Shown here: in pieces, positions 1-8,663 of the stretch | Layout of the letters: each line of letters opens with the position of its first letter | Position numbering within the stretch: the first letter of the stretch is position 1 | Origin: an uncultured Desulfobacterales bacterium | GTDB lineage: Bacteria > Desulfobacterota > Desulfobacteria > Desulfobacterales > JAHEIW01 | Length of the DNA stretch: 64,000 nucleotides | Assembly (NCBI GenBank): GCA_947259495.1 | Contig: CAMYLV010000021.1 | Location: forward strand, 35,743-99,742 | Reading direction: 5' to 3' | Notes under the pieces: generated by a model | What the model saw: the letters and a program-made list of their open reading frames with translations, nothing else | What the model was told of the DNA's origin: nothing | The model's database searches: none | Translations under genes and position numbers: made by a program

Positions 1-182
1 AGCGCCTCTTCCAAAAGTGCGATGCCCAGTCCGGTCTTGCCGCTGCCGGTCATGCCGATGATCACCCCGTGGGTCGTCAGGTCTTTTGAATCATACAATA
101 AGAGACCATCCAGGCGTTTTCGTGCCGGCATGTCATATTCTTTGCCCAGATAAAATGCACCGAGTTTTTCATATTCATTCAT
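1..182 (-). CDS. ATP-binding protein, HerA/DUF87-like, N-terminal part only
   Basis: This minus-strand gene runs off the window edge, so only about 60 N-terminal residues are visible. The start ATG at 182 is preceded by a strong ribosome binding site (GGGAGG). The peptide begins [17 protein letters not shown] and has a Walker A motif, GMTGSGKTG, near residues 48-56, preceded by [10 protein letters not shown]. That arrangement matches bacterial HerA/FtsK-like ATP-binding proteins that carry a DUF87-type core. The family members are P-loop ATPases of uncertain cellular role. The rest of the domain and its operon partners lie outside the window. Confidence 0.7.
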   Translation of the reverse strand, partial: MNEYEKLGAFYLGKEYDMPARKRLDGLLLYDSKDLTTHGVIIGMTGSGKTGLGIALLEEA

Positions 183-246
183 CGCGATCCTCCCAATGTA
201 AGGGATAAAAAAAATACCTAATCCGCCGAAAGGCAGGACGGAAGAG

Positions 247-423
247 AGTAAACTAAAGTTGGAAGTGATTAAAGTGAGCTAAACTAAAGTTGAGGAATTC
301 TACCCGTCGAGAGCCTCCGGGTCGAATGATCACTTTTATTTTAAAAGATGGAGCAACACGCGGCGCACACGCCGCGCAAGCGACACCTTAACTTCAGGCA
401 CTTTAGTCACCTTAGATCACTTG
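247..423. repeat. Inverted phrase repeat (AAAGTGAGCTAAA type) around GC hairpins
   Basis: Two arms made of reiterated short words face each other. At 247-294 variants of CTAAAGTT and AAAGTGA recur about every 10-12 bases. At 382-423 the complementary words occur (ACTTTAGTCACCTTAGATCAC). Between them is a perfect 7-bp GC hairpin with a 4-base loop (359-376, CGCGGCG / CGCCGCG). The structure fills the gap between the two minus-strand genes and ends at the stop of the DUF3754 gene. A role as transcript end or mobile repeat is inference. Confidence 0.6.
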
Positions 424-1686
424 TAACTTTTTTGATTGATTATATGTGAAAAAATTATCCCAGATCGTATCCAGCTGTTGTCTGGCCTCAGGCAGCGGAA
501 CACAGCGCAAATAATCATCGTCAACCGCAATCAGTTTCAGCCGCAGCAACTTATGGATGGCATCTCCGATTTCAAAGTCGATATGGCAATCCCAGCCGTC
601 AGCCAGCCATTTTTCAATGCGCTGATCGAGCGCGCTTTTGGTCAAGGGCTCTCTGGCAGTCAGCAAAAAATAGTAGGCCAACACCGCTTCTTTGAACTCT
701 TCTTCTTCAGCTGTGTCAATCAGGTGGTAAAATACACCGGCATTATTGTCAAGATTCTTAAAATACAGATTATCAGCCAGGGCTTTCATAAATTTTATCT
801 TACGATTCTTGTATTTGTTGATCTGTCTGAACAAAAACCCCGCCAGGGTGCCCAGTCCGGCGCCCAGCGCTATAAGATGCTGCTGTTTAATCTGTACCTC
901 TTCATCCTTTAACCCCAGCCAAAACGAAATGACCGACCCCACCAATAGAAGAGATGCGCCCAGCTTGGTCACCAGGACAATGATTCCGCTGACCGCTGCC
1001 GGAACACCAATGATGATCTTGTCAATGGTTTTCATACGGACGTTGCTGTTTGGAAAGAGCATTTCCAGATCGGCCTTGGGGACATTATGAAAAAGCTTGA
1101 TGACGGTCGAGCCCGGTTCAAAATAGAGGTGTTTGCGATTTTGTTTTTCAAAATACTCTGCTTCTTTAAATTTGATATAGATGGCAACGCGATCGTAATT
1201 GGTGAATTTAAAAGACTTCTTCGATAAGCCGAAAAACTTGACAAGGGTTTCTTCTTTGATGCTTTCACCCCGTCGGAAAAAAATCACATCTTCAAAATCT
1301 TCAAAATCAACTTCCAGACGGATCTGAAATAACGATTCTTCACCCAGAGCCTGTTTGAGATCTTGCGCGGTGATTTTCTCGAAATTGGCCGCCGTTAAAA
1401 CCGCTGTCATTTCAGCAACCAGCTGTTTTTGCAAATTCTTTTTTTCCGCCTGCGAATATTTGAATACGCCACGGGTATCCGCGTCGGGGTTGAAGGGTGC
1501 ATAGCTGGTTTTCAATTTCTCAAGGTGGCTATGAAATTCAAAATGAAAAATGGCTTCAAGAATCTGACAAAATTCTCTGAATGCTTTGACTTCATTTCCC
1601 GGCAGATCTGATGCGTCGACACACATATCAACCACATCGGCCTTGCGAAAAGGGATAAAACGATTGCGGTTTATATTGACGGACAC
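412..1686 (-). CDS. DUF3754 (TMEM143-like) membrane protein
   Basis: The 424-residue protein has a soluble N-terminal half, two adjoining hydrophobic stretches at about 223-258, another at about 270-287, and a soluble C-terminal tail. The segment FHNVPKADLEMLFPN around residue 199 resembles the conserved core of the DUF3754 family, which includes mitochondrial TMEM143. Its biochemical function is not known. The start is a GTG at 1686 with GGGAGGG a few bases upstream, and no in-frame ATG competes close by. The gene stands alone: upstream is a 430-base gap without genes, and downstream is a word-repeat structure. Family assignment is fairly secure; a function cannot be given. Confidence 0.8.
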   Translation of the reverse strand: MSVNINRNRFIPFRKADVVDMCVDASDLPGNEVKAFREFCQILEAIFHFEFHSHLEKLKTSYAPFNPDADTRGVFKYSQAEKKNLQKQLVAEMTAVLTAANFEKITAQDLKQALGEESLFQIRLEVDFEDFEDVIFFRRGESIKEETLVKFFGLSKKSFKFTNYDRVAIYIKFKEAEYFEKQNRKHLYFEPGSTVIKLFHNVPKADLEMLFPNSNVRMKTIDKIIIGVPAAVSGIIVLVTKLGASLLLVGSVISFWLGLKDEEVQIKQQHLIALGAGLGTLAGFLFRQINKYKNRKIKFMKALADNLYFKNLDNNAGVFYHLIDTAEEEEFKEAVLAYYFLLTAREPLTKSALDQRIEKWLADGWDCHIDFEIGDAIHKLLRLKLIAVDDDYLRCVPLPEARQQLDTIWDNFFTYNQSKKLQVI

Positions 1687-2132
1687 GAAGCCCTCCCTGC
1701 GATCACCCCTGGTTTACTTTTTCCGAGTTCTCTATTCTTCCTATCTGATGCTCCCGTGGGCTGTCAAACGCCTTGTGTGCGATAAATATGTCACAGTCCG
1801 CCGATTTGTAAAGACCCAAATAAAAATTGAAATTAAAAACCGACTTGCAGCCAAACAAAAAGATCATTGTAACTTGGGGGATTTACCTACTCTACAGTTC
1901 AGATCTGCGCCATTCCACCCAAAAATCCATCGCCTTTTAATCGGGTATTTCGTTCCTTTTCAATCTGGAGCTTAAACCGGTCAAGCAAAAAATATATTGC
2001 ACAATCAGGAGCTTAACCCATCATTTGAACCTGAAATAATGCTTCATAATCCATTTTGAGGTCTGATGGCACGGCTTTTGATTTAAGCAAATGCTAAAAC
2101 CACGAAATTTTTAAATGAAAGGAACTAACATC
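1687..2132. other. Intergenic gap, no gene seen
   Basis: This 446-base stretch lies between two divergently oriented genes. Open frames here have no recognisable protein pattern or plausible ribosome binding site. The word ATC.GGAGCTTAA occurs twice (about 1962-1976 and 2004-2016). No clear promoter, terminator or RNA gene was identified. Confidence 0.5.
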
Positions 2133-2567
2133 ATGGGATTATTTTCTTTTATAAAGAATATCGGCATGGATCTGTTTAAAGGGGGCGACGAAGCCGAAGA
2201 GGTCCAGGAAATGCTGGCGAAAGAGTTTCCGAATCAGATTACGGACCTTAATGTAGCTTTCGATGACGGGACGGTCACTATGGCGGGCAGTTGTGATTCC
2301 TGTGCAACCCGCGAAAAAGCGGTTTTGCTGGCCGGAAATGTAAAAGGAGTTGAAACGGTAAACGATGAAAACTTCACAGCCCCGCCGGCTGAAGAGGAAA
2401 CCGAATTTTATGTTATCAAAAAAGGAGACAGCCTTTCGAAAATCGCCAAGCAATATTACGGCGATGCCATGAAATATCCGCTTATTTTCGAAGCCAATCG
2501 TGAAGTGATCAAAGATGCCGATCTTATTTATCCGGGTCAAACGGTAAGAATTCCAAAAATCGCTTGA
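2133..2567 (+). CDS. BON-LysM protein, YgaU/Kbp-like
   Basis: The protein of 144 residues has an N-terminal BON domain (about 20-85) and a C-terminal LysM domain (about 93-142: EFYVIKKGDSLSKIAKQYYG then IYPGQTVRIP). This is the order of E. coli YgaU/Kbp, a soluble potassium-binding protein, and the N-terminus MGLFSFIKNIG resembles it. I prefer the ATG at 2133 over the in-frame ATG at 2115, because AAAGGA sits 8 bases upstream of it and the resulting N-terminus fits the family. It lacks a signal peptide, so a cytoplasmic role is likelier than cell-wall binding. It may share a stress or envelope context with the DUF937 gene that follows, but a 170-base gap separates them. Confidence 0.85.
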   Translation: MGLFSFIKNIGMDLFKGGDEAEEVQEMLAKEFPNQITDLNVAFDDGTVTMAGSCDSCATREKAVLLAGNVKGVETVNDENFTAPPAEEETEFYVIKKGDSLSKIAKQYYGDAMKYPLIFEANREVIKDADLIYPGQTVRIPKIA

Positions 2568-2739
2568 TCGCAGAGATTCATGATTTGCATGATTGCATGC
2601 GGCGGTTGTCCGATCACGTCACCGGTAGACCCTATGCAGGTTAATAACCAAACTGCTTTTAATAAATGCAGGGGATAGGGGAAAGTAAATGGTAAAATTT
2701 GCATTCCTCCACCCCGATTTCAAGAAGGGGAAACATAAA

Positions 2740-3327
2740 ATGGCCGGTATAATGGAAGAATTTATGTCATCTTTAGGTCCGGAGGTGTCCGATCAACTTT
2801 CGGCAAATCTGGGTATTGAGAAAAATGCGGTTCAACAAATGCTGCCCCAAATCGCGCCGATGATTCTGGGCGGTTTAAAGCGCCAAAAGGATAACTACGG
2901 GGGACAGGAACGCGTTGATCATATTTTAGACAAATACGGCAGCACCGATGTGCTGGATAACATTGGTGATTTTTTTTCATCCCAGGTGCAGAATCAAAAC
3001 GCCGATCCGCGACTGGGTGGTTTGTTGGGCGATTCGGGGGTACAGGCCACTAATGCGCTCTCAAAACAATTCAACCTGGATGGAAGCACCGCCATGAAGA
3101 TCATCCCCATGCTGGCGCCCATCATCCTGGGATTTTTGAGCAAAACGCGCGACCAGGGCGGTGCCGGCTCCAAGGGCATCGCCTCGATTCTGGATCGCGA
3201 TGGTGATGGCAGCATCCTGGACGATGTCGCCGAGATGTTTCTGCAGGGGTCATCCGGGCGTTCCAGAACGGGGGGCGGCGGGCTTTTGGGCGGTTTGCTG
3301 GGCCGTTTGCTGGGCCGCAGAAGATAG
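2740..3327 (+). CDS. DUF937 domain protein
   Basis: The 195-residue protein contains two related segments (about 8-50 and 105-150), each with a hydrophobic MI..MAPIILG-like core typical of DUF937. An acidic DRDGDGSILDD stretch resembling a calcium-binding or dockerin-like loop follows near 165. The protein ends in a glycine/leucine/arginine tail (GGLLGGLLGRLLGRRR). The family is widespread and uncharacterised. Start choice is ambiguous: ATG 2689 and ATG 2740 both have purine-rich upstream sequences. 2740 is chosen because MAGIMEEFMSSLGPEV fits the family start. No partner gene is evident. Confidence 0.75.
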   Translation: MAGIMEEFMSSLGPEVSDQLSANLGIEKNAVQQMLPQIAPMILGGLKRQKDNYGGQERVDHILDKYGSTDVLDNIGDFFSSQVQNQNADPRLGGLLGDSGVQATNALSKQFNLDGSTAMKIIPMLAPIILGFLSKTRDQGGAGSKGIASILDRDGDGSILDDVAEMFLQGSSGRSRTGGGGLLGGLLGRLLGRRR

Positions 3328-3616
3328 AATTCACACCAAAGCGGATCGACCGAGATCCGGTGGAATACTGTTTTTAAACACTTCCGGTTTGCTGGCGCCG
3401 TAAGACCTGCACGGGCATGCGGTCTCACTTTGATGATAGATTTCGTCCCATCTAGCGTTACGGCATGGCCGGCCACAACAGGCTGCGTCTACACCACAAC
3501 AATTCCTGTATTCACCAGTCAACGTTCGTTGACCCCTTTCTTGGCTGTTACAATTCTTAACAATTTTTTCATATCATTTTGCGGTAAACTCATTTACCTT
3601 AAAATGTCTGGTGTGC
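3328..3616. other. Intergenic gap before repeat element, no gene seen
   Basis: Between the DUF937 stop and the repeat element there is no open frame with a recognisable product. The short frames here have no ribosome binding site. I see no convincing terminator. Confidence 0.4.
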
Positions 3617-3846
3617 TATACCGCTTTTCATAATAGTGTTCCGAGTCACCGACCACCCGCAGAGCGGGCGGCTTGGATTTTTCCGCCATCAGCGGAAAAA
3701 CCAAAGGCACGGTAGTGCTTTAATCGGTGCGGGTGTAACCGGGTGCAAAGCGCCCGGTTAAAAACACCCAATGGCGGAATTGCGGCATAAGGGGTTGTAG
3801 AAAAAAACGTTTGAATACCGGAACGTTTTTTTTGACAACCACTATA
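3617..3846 (-). repeat. Hairpin element, long form, reverse orientation (copy 1)
   Basis: The 230-base element begins TATACCGCTTTTCATAATA and ends TTTGACAACCACTATA. In the family's forward orientation it has a left hairpin with A7/T7 arms, then a module of three hairpins. In window order these are a CACCCGC/GCGGGCGG-type stem (3653-3671), TTTTTCCGC/GCGGAAAAA (3677-3698) and CCGGGTGC/GCGCCCGG (about 3739-3760), before the short right end. The same layout recurs at 29501 and 50819. It lies 51 bases upstream of the PP2C gene. No coding capacity is seen. Confidence 0.9.
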
Positions 3847-3897
3847 TATCCATCATATCAGTTTAAATAATTTTAATCCTGAATAAGGACAATCCCG

Positions 3898-5529
3898 ATG
3901 AAATCCGCAGAGCATGTTAAATCGTACTGTCGTTTCTGGAAACCTTCGGTGGCCAGGAGGGTTACTTTCTATTTTTTTATTTTCGGTCTGGTGGTTTTCT
4001 TTATCACCTCCATGCTTTACATGGGCGGTACCCGCAAGCATTTTATTCGTTCGACCAGTCAATTAATCAACCATCAGTTTTCGTTGATGGACTCGGCTCA
4101 AATGCCGGATTTTCTCTGGCAGGGAATCGGCAAACCCAATCCGGAACTGGACCAGCTGTTCCAGATCCTGACCAATCTTTCTGCAAGTTTTTACATTGTT
4201 TCCGATATCGCCATCTATGCCAGGGAGGCAGGCGACTCATTGTGGTATCGAATGTTTTTTGACGACAATAAGGTGCTGCACCTTAATCCGGCGCAAAGTT
4301 CCTTCTCGCAAAAGCTGGATCGCAATCTCGAGCGGCATTTTGTAAAGCCCGGCCTATTGGCGCGTTCCACCGACGAGCATGCGTTGTTCGTCAATGTCAC
4401 CGGAGAAAATGACCTGAACACATATTTTCTTAAAATCGGCATCGACAGTGAAAATTTCGCCGGCATTATGAAAAGAGAGGCAAAGTGGATTGTTCTCATT
4501 TTTATCATTGCTTTGGTTTTGTCCCGTTTTCTGGGGTATTACTTTGCCCGCAAAATCGCCCGGCCAATTGAAAACCTTTCGGAGATATCCGCAAATGTCG
4601 CCAAAGGCGATCTGAACCATCTGGCACCGGTCTATTCCGGAGATGAAATCGGCGAACTGTCGACGAACTTCAACAAAATGGTGGAGGGACTGCGAGAGTG
4701 GGAAAGCGTCAAAAAGATCGAGTTTGAACTTGAAAAAGGCCGTGAAATTCAGCGCGAATTTTTGCCCAGCCAAATTCCAAACCTGCCCAACTGGGATATC
4801 GCCACCTGTTTTTTTCCAGCGGGCCAGGTGAGCGGTGATTTCTATGATGTTTTCATGCTGCCGGATGGAAATGTGGGTCTGGTGATTGCCGATGTGTGCG
4901 ACAAGGGCGTTGGTTCGGCTTTATATATGGCGCTGTTTCGCAGCCTCATCAGGGTCTTCGCCGAGCAGGCCATCCACTGCTCCGGACCGAACCTGACGCA
5001 AATCCAATCGGCCCCCGGCAACATCGAAACTGTTTCACCACCAGCAAATGACCCGCTGGCCCGCCTGGGAGCAGTTGCTTCCACCAATAACTACATTGCG
5101 CATATTCATGGCCGGGAATGCATGTTCGCCACCCTGTTTTTCGGGGTGTTGAATCCTTCCACCGGGACCCTCTCATATGTCAACGGCGGGCATGAGCCGC
5201 TTTATGTCATCAACGCCGGCAGTATCAAAGACCGGTTGAAACCCACCGGCCCCGCGGTGGGTCTGATGCCCGACATCGTATTCAAAACCCAGGAAATTCA
5301 GCTTGAACCGGGTGATCTGCTGGTCGGCTACACCGATGGTGTTATTGATGCGCGCTCGCCGGAAGATGAAATTTATACCCGGGCTCGTTTGCAATCATTG
5401 CTGACCCAGCCATTTAAATCCGCTTCTGAAACACTGGAGCGAGTCAAAACCAATTTGTTCGCTTTTATCGATATCGCCGCCCGCGGCGATGATGTCACCA
5501 TGCTGGCGGTGCAGCGGGCAGCGGTCTAA
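3898..5529 (+). CDS. Membrane HAMP-PP2C (SpoIIE/RsbU-type) phosphatase
   Basis: The 543-residue protein has a transmembrane helix at 22-43, a periplasmic sensing region (44-196), a second helix at 197-216, a HAMP linker (217-270) and a SpoIIE-type PP2C phosphatase domain (about 295-540). Metal-binding aspartates are visible in SGDFYDVF (D314), IADVCDKG (D332) and GYTDGVIDA. The family dephosphorylates anti-anti-sigma factors (STAS proteins) in partner-switching systems; no STAS or anti-sigma kinase gene is nearby, so the target is unknown. The ATG at 3898 has AAGGA upstream. The acyl-CoA synthetase starts 36 bases downstream, so the two are probably co-transcribed. Confidence 0.9.
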   Translation: MKSAEHVKSYCRFWKPSVARRVTFYFFIFGLVVFFITSMLYMGGTRKHFIRSTSQLINHQFSLMDSAQMPDFLWQGIGKPNPELDQLFQILTNLSASFYIVSDIAIYAREAGDSLWYRMFFDDNKVLHLNPAQSSFSQKLDRNLERHFVKPGLLARSTDEHALFVNVTGENDLNTYFLKIGIDSENFAGIMKREAKWIVLIFIIALVLSRFLGYYFARKIARPIENLSEISANVAKGDLNHLAPVYSGDEIGELSTNFNKMVEGLREWESVKKIEFELEKGREIQREFLPSQIPNLPNWDIATCFFPAGQVSGDFYDVFMLPDGNVGLVIADVCDKGVGSALYMALFRSLIRVFAEQAIHCSGPNLTQIQSAPGNIETVSPPANDPLARLGAVASTNNYIAHIHGRECMFATLFFGVLNPSTGTLSYVNGGHEPLYVINAGSIKDRLKPTGPAVGLMPDIVFKTQEIQLEPGDLLVGYTDGVIDARSPEDEIYTRARLQSLLTQPFKSASETLERVKTNLFAFIDIAARGDDVTMLAVQRAAV

Positions 5530-5565
5530 CGTGGACGCGTCATTCTCAGTAAATAGGCAACAACT

Positions 5566-7095
5566 ATGGATGATGAATCCCTGAGGAACAGTTTCACAGC
5601 GTCTTTTTTAAAACAGGAAAAAAGGAAGGCCATCACGTTCCTGCGCGATGGTGATATTGAGACCAAGATCTCCTATCTGCAATTACATCAAGATTCAAAC
5701 CGAATGGCCCGTGCATTCCAGGAACAAGGGGTCGAAAAAAAAGACCGGGTCATCCTCTGTATCCAAAAATCCCTGATATTTGTAATTGCCCATCTGGCCT
5801 TGCAAAAAATCGGCGCCATTTGTGTGCCGTTGAACCCGGGCTTTAAGAAGTCCGAGATGGATTACCTACTGCAGGATGCGGACGCAAAATTAATTTTATC
5901 AGAACCTGACAAAGAGGGTCTCATTAAAGAAATAGATTCGGGCTTGTCCACGCTGATTGTTGATACCCAAAAACCCTATCAAGATATGGATTTTTTTCGA
6001 TCAGTCCCTGAAGAATACAATCGGGTTGAAATTAAACCGGATGATCCAGGCCTTATTATCTATACCTCCGGCACAACCGGAAAACCCAAAGGGGCCATTC
6101 TGACCCAGAAAAATCTGGTGCATGATGCCAGAAATATCATTCATATCTGGGAGCTGCGCGCAACGGATGTCCTCTGCCACGCCCTGCCCCTTTTTCATGT
6201 GCATGGATTATGTTTTGCTTTGCATACATCATTGCTGGCAGGCGCCCACGTCATCATGATAGATCAATTCTCACCGCATGGGGTTATCAATGTCCTCGAG
6301 AAAAATGAGGGCGAATATACCTGTACGGTATTTATGGCGGTCCCTTCGATGTACGCCAAGTTGATGGATTATTTGGGTGATCGGAAACTTGACTTTGCAC
6401 ACATGCGCTTATGGACATCCGGATCCGCACCGTTACTGCCGCAAGATTTTAAACGCGTGTACGCAACGTTTGGCAAGGAACCGGTTGAACGTGAAGGCAT
6501 GTCAGAAACAGGCATGAATTTTTCTAATCCGCTCGGCGGCGAACGCAAACCGGGTTCGATTGGATACCCATTACCGGATCTTGACGTCAAAATCGTCAAT
6601 CCTGAAACGGGTGAGGATGTGGCGCCCGGTCAAACCGGTGAAATCTGGTTAAAGGGTCCCGCCGTTACACCGGGTTACTGGCGCAAGCCGGAGGAGACCG
6701 CCAGCGTATTCGCACAAGACTGGTTTAGGACCGGTGATCTTGGAAATATTGATAAAGACGGCTACTATTATCTGACCGATCGCATCAAACACATTATCAT
6801 ATCAGGGGGCGAAAATATCTCACCCAAAGAGGTCGAAGTCGTCATCAACCAGCTTGATGATGTGGTTGAATCCAGTGTGGTCGGTATTCCGGATGAACGC
6901 TGGGGCGAAAAGGTCATTGCCGCCGTGGTCACAAAGTCCGGTTCGAATATTAAACTTGGGGAGATTCAGGCCCATTGTAAAAAAAACCTTCACGACTGGA
7001 AATGCCCCAAGGAGGTGGTTTTTGTCAAGGAACTCCCAAGAAATCCGATGGGCAAGGTACTAAAAGAAAAAGTTAAAGATCTATTTAAATCGTAA
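5566..7095 (+). CDS. AMP-forming acyl-CoA synthetase (MatB/ACSF3-like)
   Basis: The 509-residue adenylate-forming enzyme carries the P-loop IIYTSGTTGKPKG (164-176), the WFRTGDLG motif, the hinge DRIKHIIISGGENISP and the C-terminal catalytic lysine in LPRNPMGKVLK. It should activate a carboxylic acid with ATP and CoA. The segment EGMSETGMNFSNPLGGERKP followed by GSIGYPLP resembles malonyl/methylmalonyl-CoA synthetases (MatB, ACSF3). The first residues differ (REGMSE rather than RYGMTE), so the substrate is uncertain; a medium- or long-chain fatty acid is possible. It follows the PP2C phosphatase by 36 bases. Hairpin element copy 2 lies 55 bases after the stop. Confidence 0.85.
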   Translation: MDDESLRNSFTASFLKQEKRKAITFLRDGDIETKISYLQLHQDSNRMARAFQEQGVEKKDRVILCIQKSLIFVIAHLALQKIGAICVPLNPGFKKSEMDYLLQDADAKLILSEPDKEGLIKEIDSGLSTLIVDTQKPYQDMDFFRSVPEEYNRVEIKPDDPGLIIYTSGTTGKPKGAILTQKNLVHDARNIIHIWELRATDVLCHALPLFHVHGLCFALHTSLLAGAHVIMIDQFSPHGVINVLEKNEGEYTCTVFMAVPSMYAKLMDYLGDRKLDFAHMRLWTSGSAPLLPQDFKRVYATFGKEPVEREGMSETGMNFSNPLGGERKPGSIGYPLPDLDVKIVNPETGEDVAPGQTGEIWLKGPAVTPGYWRKPEETASVFAQDWFRTGDLGNIDKDGYYYLTDRIKHIIISGGENISPKEVEVVINQLDDVVESSVVGIPDERWGEKVIAAVVTKSGSNIKLGEIQAHCKKNLHDWKCPKEVVFVKELPRNPMGKVLKEKVKDLFKS

Positions 7096-7150
7096 TGCCA
7101 AATGAGACCATCGGTTAAATTTCTGCCATATCGGCCCCCAAAAATTGTGT

Positions 7151-7253
7151 TATAGGGGTTGTCAAAAAAACGTTGCGGTATTCAAACGTTTTTTTCTACA
7201 ACCCCTTATGCCGCACTTCTGTATTCCGAAACATTATTATGGAAAACGGTATA
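7151..7253 (+). repeat. Hairpin element, short form (copy 2)
   Basis: The 103-base copy starts TATAGGGGTTGTC and ends AAAACGGTATA. The left half folds as GGGGTTGT-c-AAAAAAACGTT paired with AACGTTTTTTT-c-TACAACCCC. Its GGGG/CCCC arm ends replace the GTGG/CCAC ends seen at 29501, a paired change. It lies between the acyl-CoA synthetase and the H1-like gene, both on the plus strand. Confidence 0.9.
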
Positions 7254-7418
7254 ATTCCTAATCGCTTAAAATAATTCATAATAAGGGCTTTTTATTTTTC
7301 CCTTGACATCTAAAAAATAGAATGTGACTGTTGCTCCATTCTTAAATTTAGTTTTCACTTGGACCCGCTGGGGCGGACCGGATGGAAGCCAACTATAACG
7401 GAGGAGGATCAATCAAAG

Positions 7419-7808
7419 ATGGCAAAAAAAGAGCAAAAAAAACCTTCCAAAAAAACTCAGAAAAAAGGACCTGCTAAGGCTAAAAAAGCGGCTGCCAAAC
7501 CTAAAAAAGCCGCTGCGCCAGCTAAGATAACAAAGTCTCCGGCAAAAAAAACAGCTGGGCCGAATAAAAAAGCTAAAGCCCCAGCAAAAAAGGCAGCTGC
7601 TCCGAAGAAAAAAACAAGACCGCAATCAGCAAAAGCAATCAAATCTTTCTCGGTTGCTGAATTTGCCGACATAACTTATCTAACCGAAAATGGTGTAATG
7701 CAATGGCTGCAGCAAGGGTTGCTGAAAGGCCAGCAGGATTCCAAAGGCAACTGGCAGGTTGAAGCCTCGAATCTGGAAGTTGCGAATGTCAAACGGCTAA
7801 TACGCTAA
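7419..7808 (+). CDS. Histone H1-like Lys/Ala/Pro-rich protein with C-terminal HTH-like domain
   Basis: The 129-residue protein has a long low-complexity N-terminal part (about 1-80) built from PAKKAA/PKKAAAP-like repeats. A compact C-terminal segment (about 84-129, SFSVAEFADITYLTENGVMQ onward) looks like a small winged-helix or MerR/excisionase-type DNA-binding fold. Such tails are known in bacterial H1-like and AlgP-like nucleoid proteins. DNA binding and compaction are inferred from composition. The ATG at 7419 is preceded by GAGGAGG, so it is preferred to the in-frame start at 7359. The SYLF gene follows 78 bases later. Confidence 0.75.
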   Translation: MAKKEQKKPSKKTQKKGPAKAKKAAAKPKKAAAPAKITKSPAKKTAGPNKKAKAPAKKAAAPKKKTRPQSAKAIKSFSVAEFADITYLTENGVMQWLQQGLLKGQQDSKGNWQVEASNLEVANVKRLIR

Positions 7809-7886
7809 GATCGAATTCGGTCTTTGACCAAATTCGGCAATTTATCCTAACATCGCATCAGTGAGCGCATTTTTGAGAGGTACGCT

Positions 7887-8573
7887 ATGAAAAAAACATT
7901 CCAATATCTGATAGTTTTAGGGGTCATTGTCGCCGCAACGTTGCCCAGTGCCTTTGCTGAAGACAAGGCGGTGCCAGATCTGATCGTAGATAAATCACGC
8001 ATCGTTGTGGAAGAGCTACTCATAAACCGCTATTCGGATGAAGACCTCCCGCGGGATCTTGTCCGGCAGTGTGCAGGGTTGGCTATTTTTCCAGGCATGC
8101 TAAAAGGTGCTTTTTTTATCGGTGGCTCTTATGGCAAAGGGGTGGTACTCAAACACCAAAACGGACAATGGACCGGACCGGCCTTTATCAGCATCGGTGC
8201 CGGCAGCTTGGGCATCCAGTTCGGCGGACAATCTGTCGATTTGATATTGGTTGTCATGGGTGAAGAGGCCATGAATTTCTTTTTGAGTTCAAAGTTTAAA
8301 CTCGGTGCCGATGTCGCGGTTGCAGCCGGTCCTGTCGGCGCTCAGGCAACCGCCGCCACAGAAATTTTGCTAAAGGGCGGTATTTACTCCTATTCCAGAT
8401 CAAAGGGCGCTTTTATCGGTCTTTCACTAGAAGGCGCCGGTATCGCCAGCAAAGAAGAATTCAACAAAGCTTATTACAAGACCACCGAAAATGCACAAAT
8501 CATTTTATCCGGCCAGATCGAGCCCCCGGAGAGCGGGCAAAGATTGATAACAACGCTGCAGAGAACAAAATAA
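7887..8573 (+). CDS. SYLF domain (Ysc84-like) exported lipid-binding protein
   Basis: The 228-residue protein has a cleavable signal peptide (about 1-24, ending PSAFA|ED) and then the SYLF domain. That domain is recognised by CAGLAIFPGMLKGAFFIGGS, by GKGVVL and by the QFGGQSVDLILVVMG segment. SYLF (DUF500) domains bind phosphoinositides in eukaryotes; bacterial members are periplasmic or outer-membrane proteins of unclear role. The ATG at 7887 follows GAGAGG. A terminator follows, shared with the convergent amidotransferase gene. Confidence 0.88.
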   Translation: MKKTFQYLIVLGVIVAATLPSAFAEDKAVPDLIVDKSRIVVEELLINRYSDEDLPRDLVRQCAGLAIFPGMLKGAFFIGGSYGKGVVLKHQNGQWTGPAFISIGAGSLGIQFGGQSVDLILVVMGEEAMNFFLSSKFKLGADVAVAAGPVGAQATAATEILLKGGIYSYSRSKGAFIGLSLEGAGIASKEEFNKAYYKTTENAQIILSGQIEPPESGQRLITTLQRTK

Positions 8574-8597
8574 ACCCAGGCAGCCATAACAAAAAAG

Positions 8598-8647
8598 GCA
8601 GACGGCGCCAGGTCGTTCAACCGCTGTCTGCTCTTTTGCTTTTTTCA
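8598..8647. terminator. Intrinsic terminator between convergent genes
   Basis: GCAGACGGCG (8598-8607) pairs with CGCTGTCTGC (8622-8631) with one mismatch, followed by TCTTTTGCTTTTTT. An A-run (8591-8596) on the other side would let it work for the minus-strand amidotransferase gene too. Confidence 0.8.
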
Positions 8648-8663
8648 GCACCAATTGGCGATA

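Noticed and set aside
1586..1975. A 129-codon plus-strand frame in the 1.7-2.1 kb gap
   Set aside because: No ribosome site, partly antisense to the DUF3754 gene, no recognisable motif.
7302..7330. TTGACA at 7302 as promoter of the H1-like gene
   Set aside because: No -10 hexamer at acceptable spacing; TAGAAT is only 8 bases downstream.
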